DNA of 64,000 bases from Nannochloropsis oceanica (Eukaryota; Sar; Eustigmatophyceae; Eustigmatales; Monodopsidaceae): contig CP038121.1 in NCBI GenBank assembly GCA_004519485.1, positions 310,001 through 374,000 on the forward strand. Direction: 5' to 3'. Within the stretch, counting starts at the first letter, position 1. Every line of letters starts with the position of its first letter. Both the position numbers and the translations under genes were made by a program. The notes below the pieces were generated by a model, which did not search any database, was not told the origin of the DNA, and worked only from the letters and a program-made list of their open reading frames with translations. This document shows positions 62,351-64,000 of this stretch, piece after piece.

Positions 62351-63652
62351 CTACTCAAGTGTCGCAGTCCTCGCAAGGTCGTTGCTCATGTGGTATGTAG
62401 CCTGTTACAGGAAGGAGGGAGAGAAGGAGAAGGCGGTGTAAGAGGGATGCCGTACACAGGGGAGGAAGGGGGTATGAAGGGAAAGAGAGAAAAATGAAGA
62501 CACACCTTAGCCTTGATGGATTTCTCAATCTCCTTTTTCTAAAGGGGGAAGGAGGGAGTAAGAAAGGAAGGAAAAGAAGGAGTGGGTCATTTAATGAGAG
62601 ACGGAGAGGAGGAGGGAGGGAGGGAGAGAGGGAGGGTAAGAGCGCAACAGATCCTGATAGGGGAGGCTTTGATAGTTTTCTTGGTCGTCATTTTCTTCGT
62701 CGGGGCCTTCTGTAAGAGAATTAGGTGGAATACAGGCGTGTGGGTGGTGTAGAAACCGTGGGTAATCCCATCCCTCTCTCCATCCCTCCTTCTGCTCATC
62801 TTCTCTCGATAGATTATTGAAAGTCATTATCCTACCCTCCCTTCTCTTCTCCCCTTCCTTTCTTCCATTACTTCCTCTCCATCATACCTTTTTGCTGGCC
62901 TTGAGCTTGGCGAGTTTGGGCTGGGTGGCCACAGCCGTGGGATGTGAGGAAGGGGGGAAGGGATGGGATGAGAAAGAAAAAGGTGAGTGCGGATCACGCA
63001 CGACAGGGAAAGATTTATAGAGAAAGGAGGGAGGGAAACAGACAAGAACGTTGGAAACAAGGAGGGCTACCTAGGCGGATTTACGCGCTGCCTTTGCCTG
63101 CAAGGGTGGGATAAGTTTGGGAAGGAGGGAAAGTAAGAGAGTAATAGGAATGTGAGAGCCGATCTTTGGCGAAAAGAGGAGAGGGGTAGGTAGACAGAGA
63201 GGGAGGAAAGGAACCTTCACCTGTGGAGAAAGAAGGGTGGTCTCGACCGTCTTCTTGTTCTTGGGAATGGCGGTTTCCTTGACGCGTCGGGGCTTCGGTG
63301 GCAGCTTGTAGTGAATCTTGGTCTGGATGAGCTCACCGCTGGCCACGCCGGAGCGGAGGGCCTTTATGATCAGGCGGGGTTGCAGGTCGATCCGGTGGAA
63401 GGAAGGGAGAAGAGGGAAATATAGAAGGTGATAAAATGGAGGTAGCAAGATTTTGTTCTGTGGTCTCTGCACTCCAGTCGGCCTGTTAAGGTGAAGAGGA
63501 AGGAGAGGGAGGGGAAGACGAGAGAGGAGGTAAGAATTACCAAAAATCAAAAAGGGACGGGAGGGACATACCTTGGTCCCGAAGGCCTTCTTAATCCTGG
63601 GGAGACCCTTACGATCTAGGATGACTCTCTTCACTTCTGCAAGGTAAGTCAT
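62351..63652 (-). CDS. Linker histone H1-like protein, multi-exon, 3' structure uncertain
   Basis: Exon 1 (63652-63572) encodes MTYLAEVKRVILDRKGLPRI then KKAFGTK. Exon 2 (about 63394-63215) encodes DLQPRLIIKALRSGVASGEL then IQTKIHYKLPPKPRRV and a basic Lys/Thr stretch. This matches the second half of the H15 winged helix of linker histones ('LKKLVASGKLVxVKxSYKLPP'). The acceptor of exon 2 is not clearly an AG. A 27-nt exon (63097-63071) gives AKAARKSA and a stop. Further minus-strand exons flanked by AG/GT and in phase 0 carry Lys/Ala/Pro-rich tail sequence: PKLAKLKASKK (62921-62889), KAPTKKMTTKKTIKAS (from 62709), KKEIEKSIKAK (62538-62506) and ATYHMSNDLARTATLE-stop (62401-62351). Skipping the 27-nt exon would join the longer tail. 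No good donor was found after the 62709 exon. Linker histones compact nucleosomal DNA. Confidence 0.55.
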
Positions 63653-64000
63653 GTTTGATGGAAGGCGGCGATAATGGTAAGATGAAGTTTGGACTGGGTG
63701 ATTTTGTGTCATGTGAGGGGGTGGAGAGATGAGGGATCGAGAGTGCGTGTGTGAAAGACTTGAGGCGAGAAGGCGGAAGGCGATGCACGGCGAGCGGAAA
63801 AGCATGTTGCGGGATATATGTATCTATATGTGTAGAAGAATGCGTGTGTATGCAAGTGAACAGGGGAAAGGAGCCACACGCGCACGTCTCTGCTGGCCAA
63901 AATGAGGCGAGAAAGGCGAAATACAGAAACCCCGCACCTACCGCCCCGTTGGTGCCACACGCATGACACACGCAGACATGTTCGAATGTAGTGGTGTGTT
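63653..64000. other. Window-edge region upstream of the H1-like gene
   Basis: This 348-bp stretch should hold the H1-like gene promoter and 5' UTR. No coding content is recognised. Confidence 0.45.

Overview
The window is nuclear DNA from a compact, gene-dense eukaryote, most probably a photosynthetic stramenopile. A eustigmatophyte of the Nannochloropsis/Microchloropsis type fits best, but this is an inference from style and not a database match. The evidence: protein genes are split by a few short GT-AG introns (donors GTACGT, GTATGT, GTAGGG, GTAAGT). CCCT/AGGG-type tetranucleotide runs lie in introns, UTRs and even exons. Two genes (DUF6816-like, MATE) start with a signal peptide followed by a YA-F or RA-Y cleavage context, as in plastids reached through the ER. 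The housekeeping set is clearly eukaryotic (SMC3, ATR, SmD1, alpha-actinin, tubulin-tyrosine-ligase-like, linker histone).

Layout: 1-1233 (-) 3'-truncated TTLL; 2496-7515 (-) SMC3 cohesin subunit, six exons; 9590-11528 (-) LEA_2-type single-pass membrane protein; 12166-13653 (+) alpha/beta hydrolase; 15107-15693 (-) small, uncertain, probably mitochondrial protein; 15.7-19.4 kb gene-poor block with a long TTC/TCC tract; 19376-22944 (+) alpha-actinin; 24748-28076 (-) STAT-like SH2 protein; 29602-32716 (-) ankyrin protein with a signal peptide; 33285-34781 (+) carboxypeptidase Q-like M28 peptidase; 35017-35805 (-) GGCT-fold protein; 36289-38703 (+) polytopic atypical RING protein; 38960-40812 (-) DUF819 membrane protein; 41036-52642 (-) ATR checkpoint kinase; 53041-54993 (+) JmjC/cupin-like TPR protein without metal ligands; 55694-56438 (+) SmD1; 56975-58225 (+) nuclear-looking protein with a DUF3427-like C-terminus; 58393-59409 (-) DUF6816-like lumenal protein; 60100-61800 (+) plastid MATE transporter; about 62351-63652 (-) linker-histone-like gene with uncertain 3' exons.

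No operon-like system, CRISPR array, convincing tRNA/rRNA gene or intact mobile element was recognised. The genes are mostly independent housekeeping units, arranged as divergent pairs (LEA_2/hydrolase, ankyrin/peptidase, GGCT/RING, ATR/JmjC-TPR, DUF6816/MATE) and convergent pairs. The most unusual items are the secreted ankyrin protein, the STAT-like SH2 protein, the JmjC-like protein lacking its metal ligands, the altered RING, the DUF3427-like nuclear protein and the linker-histone gene with a stop-bearing cassette exon. Exon coordinates were read by eye from splice sites and frame continuity. They are consistent (summed exon lengths divisible by three) for all multi-exon genes except the 15.1-15.7 kb and 62.3-63.6 kb genes.
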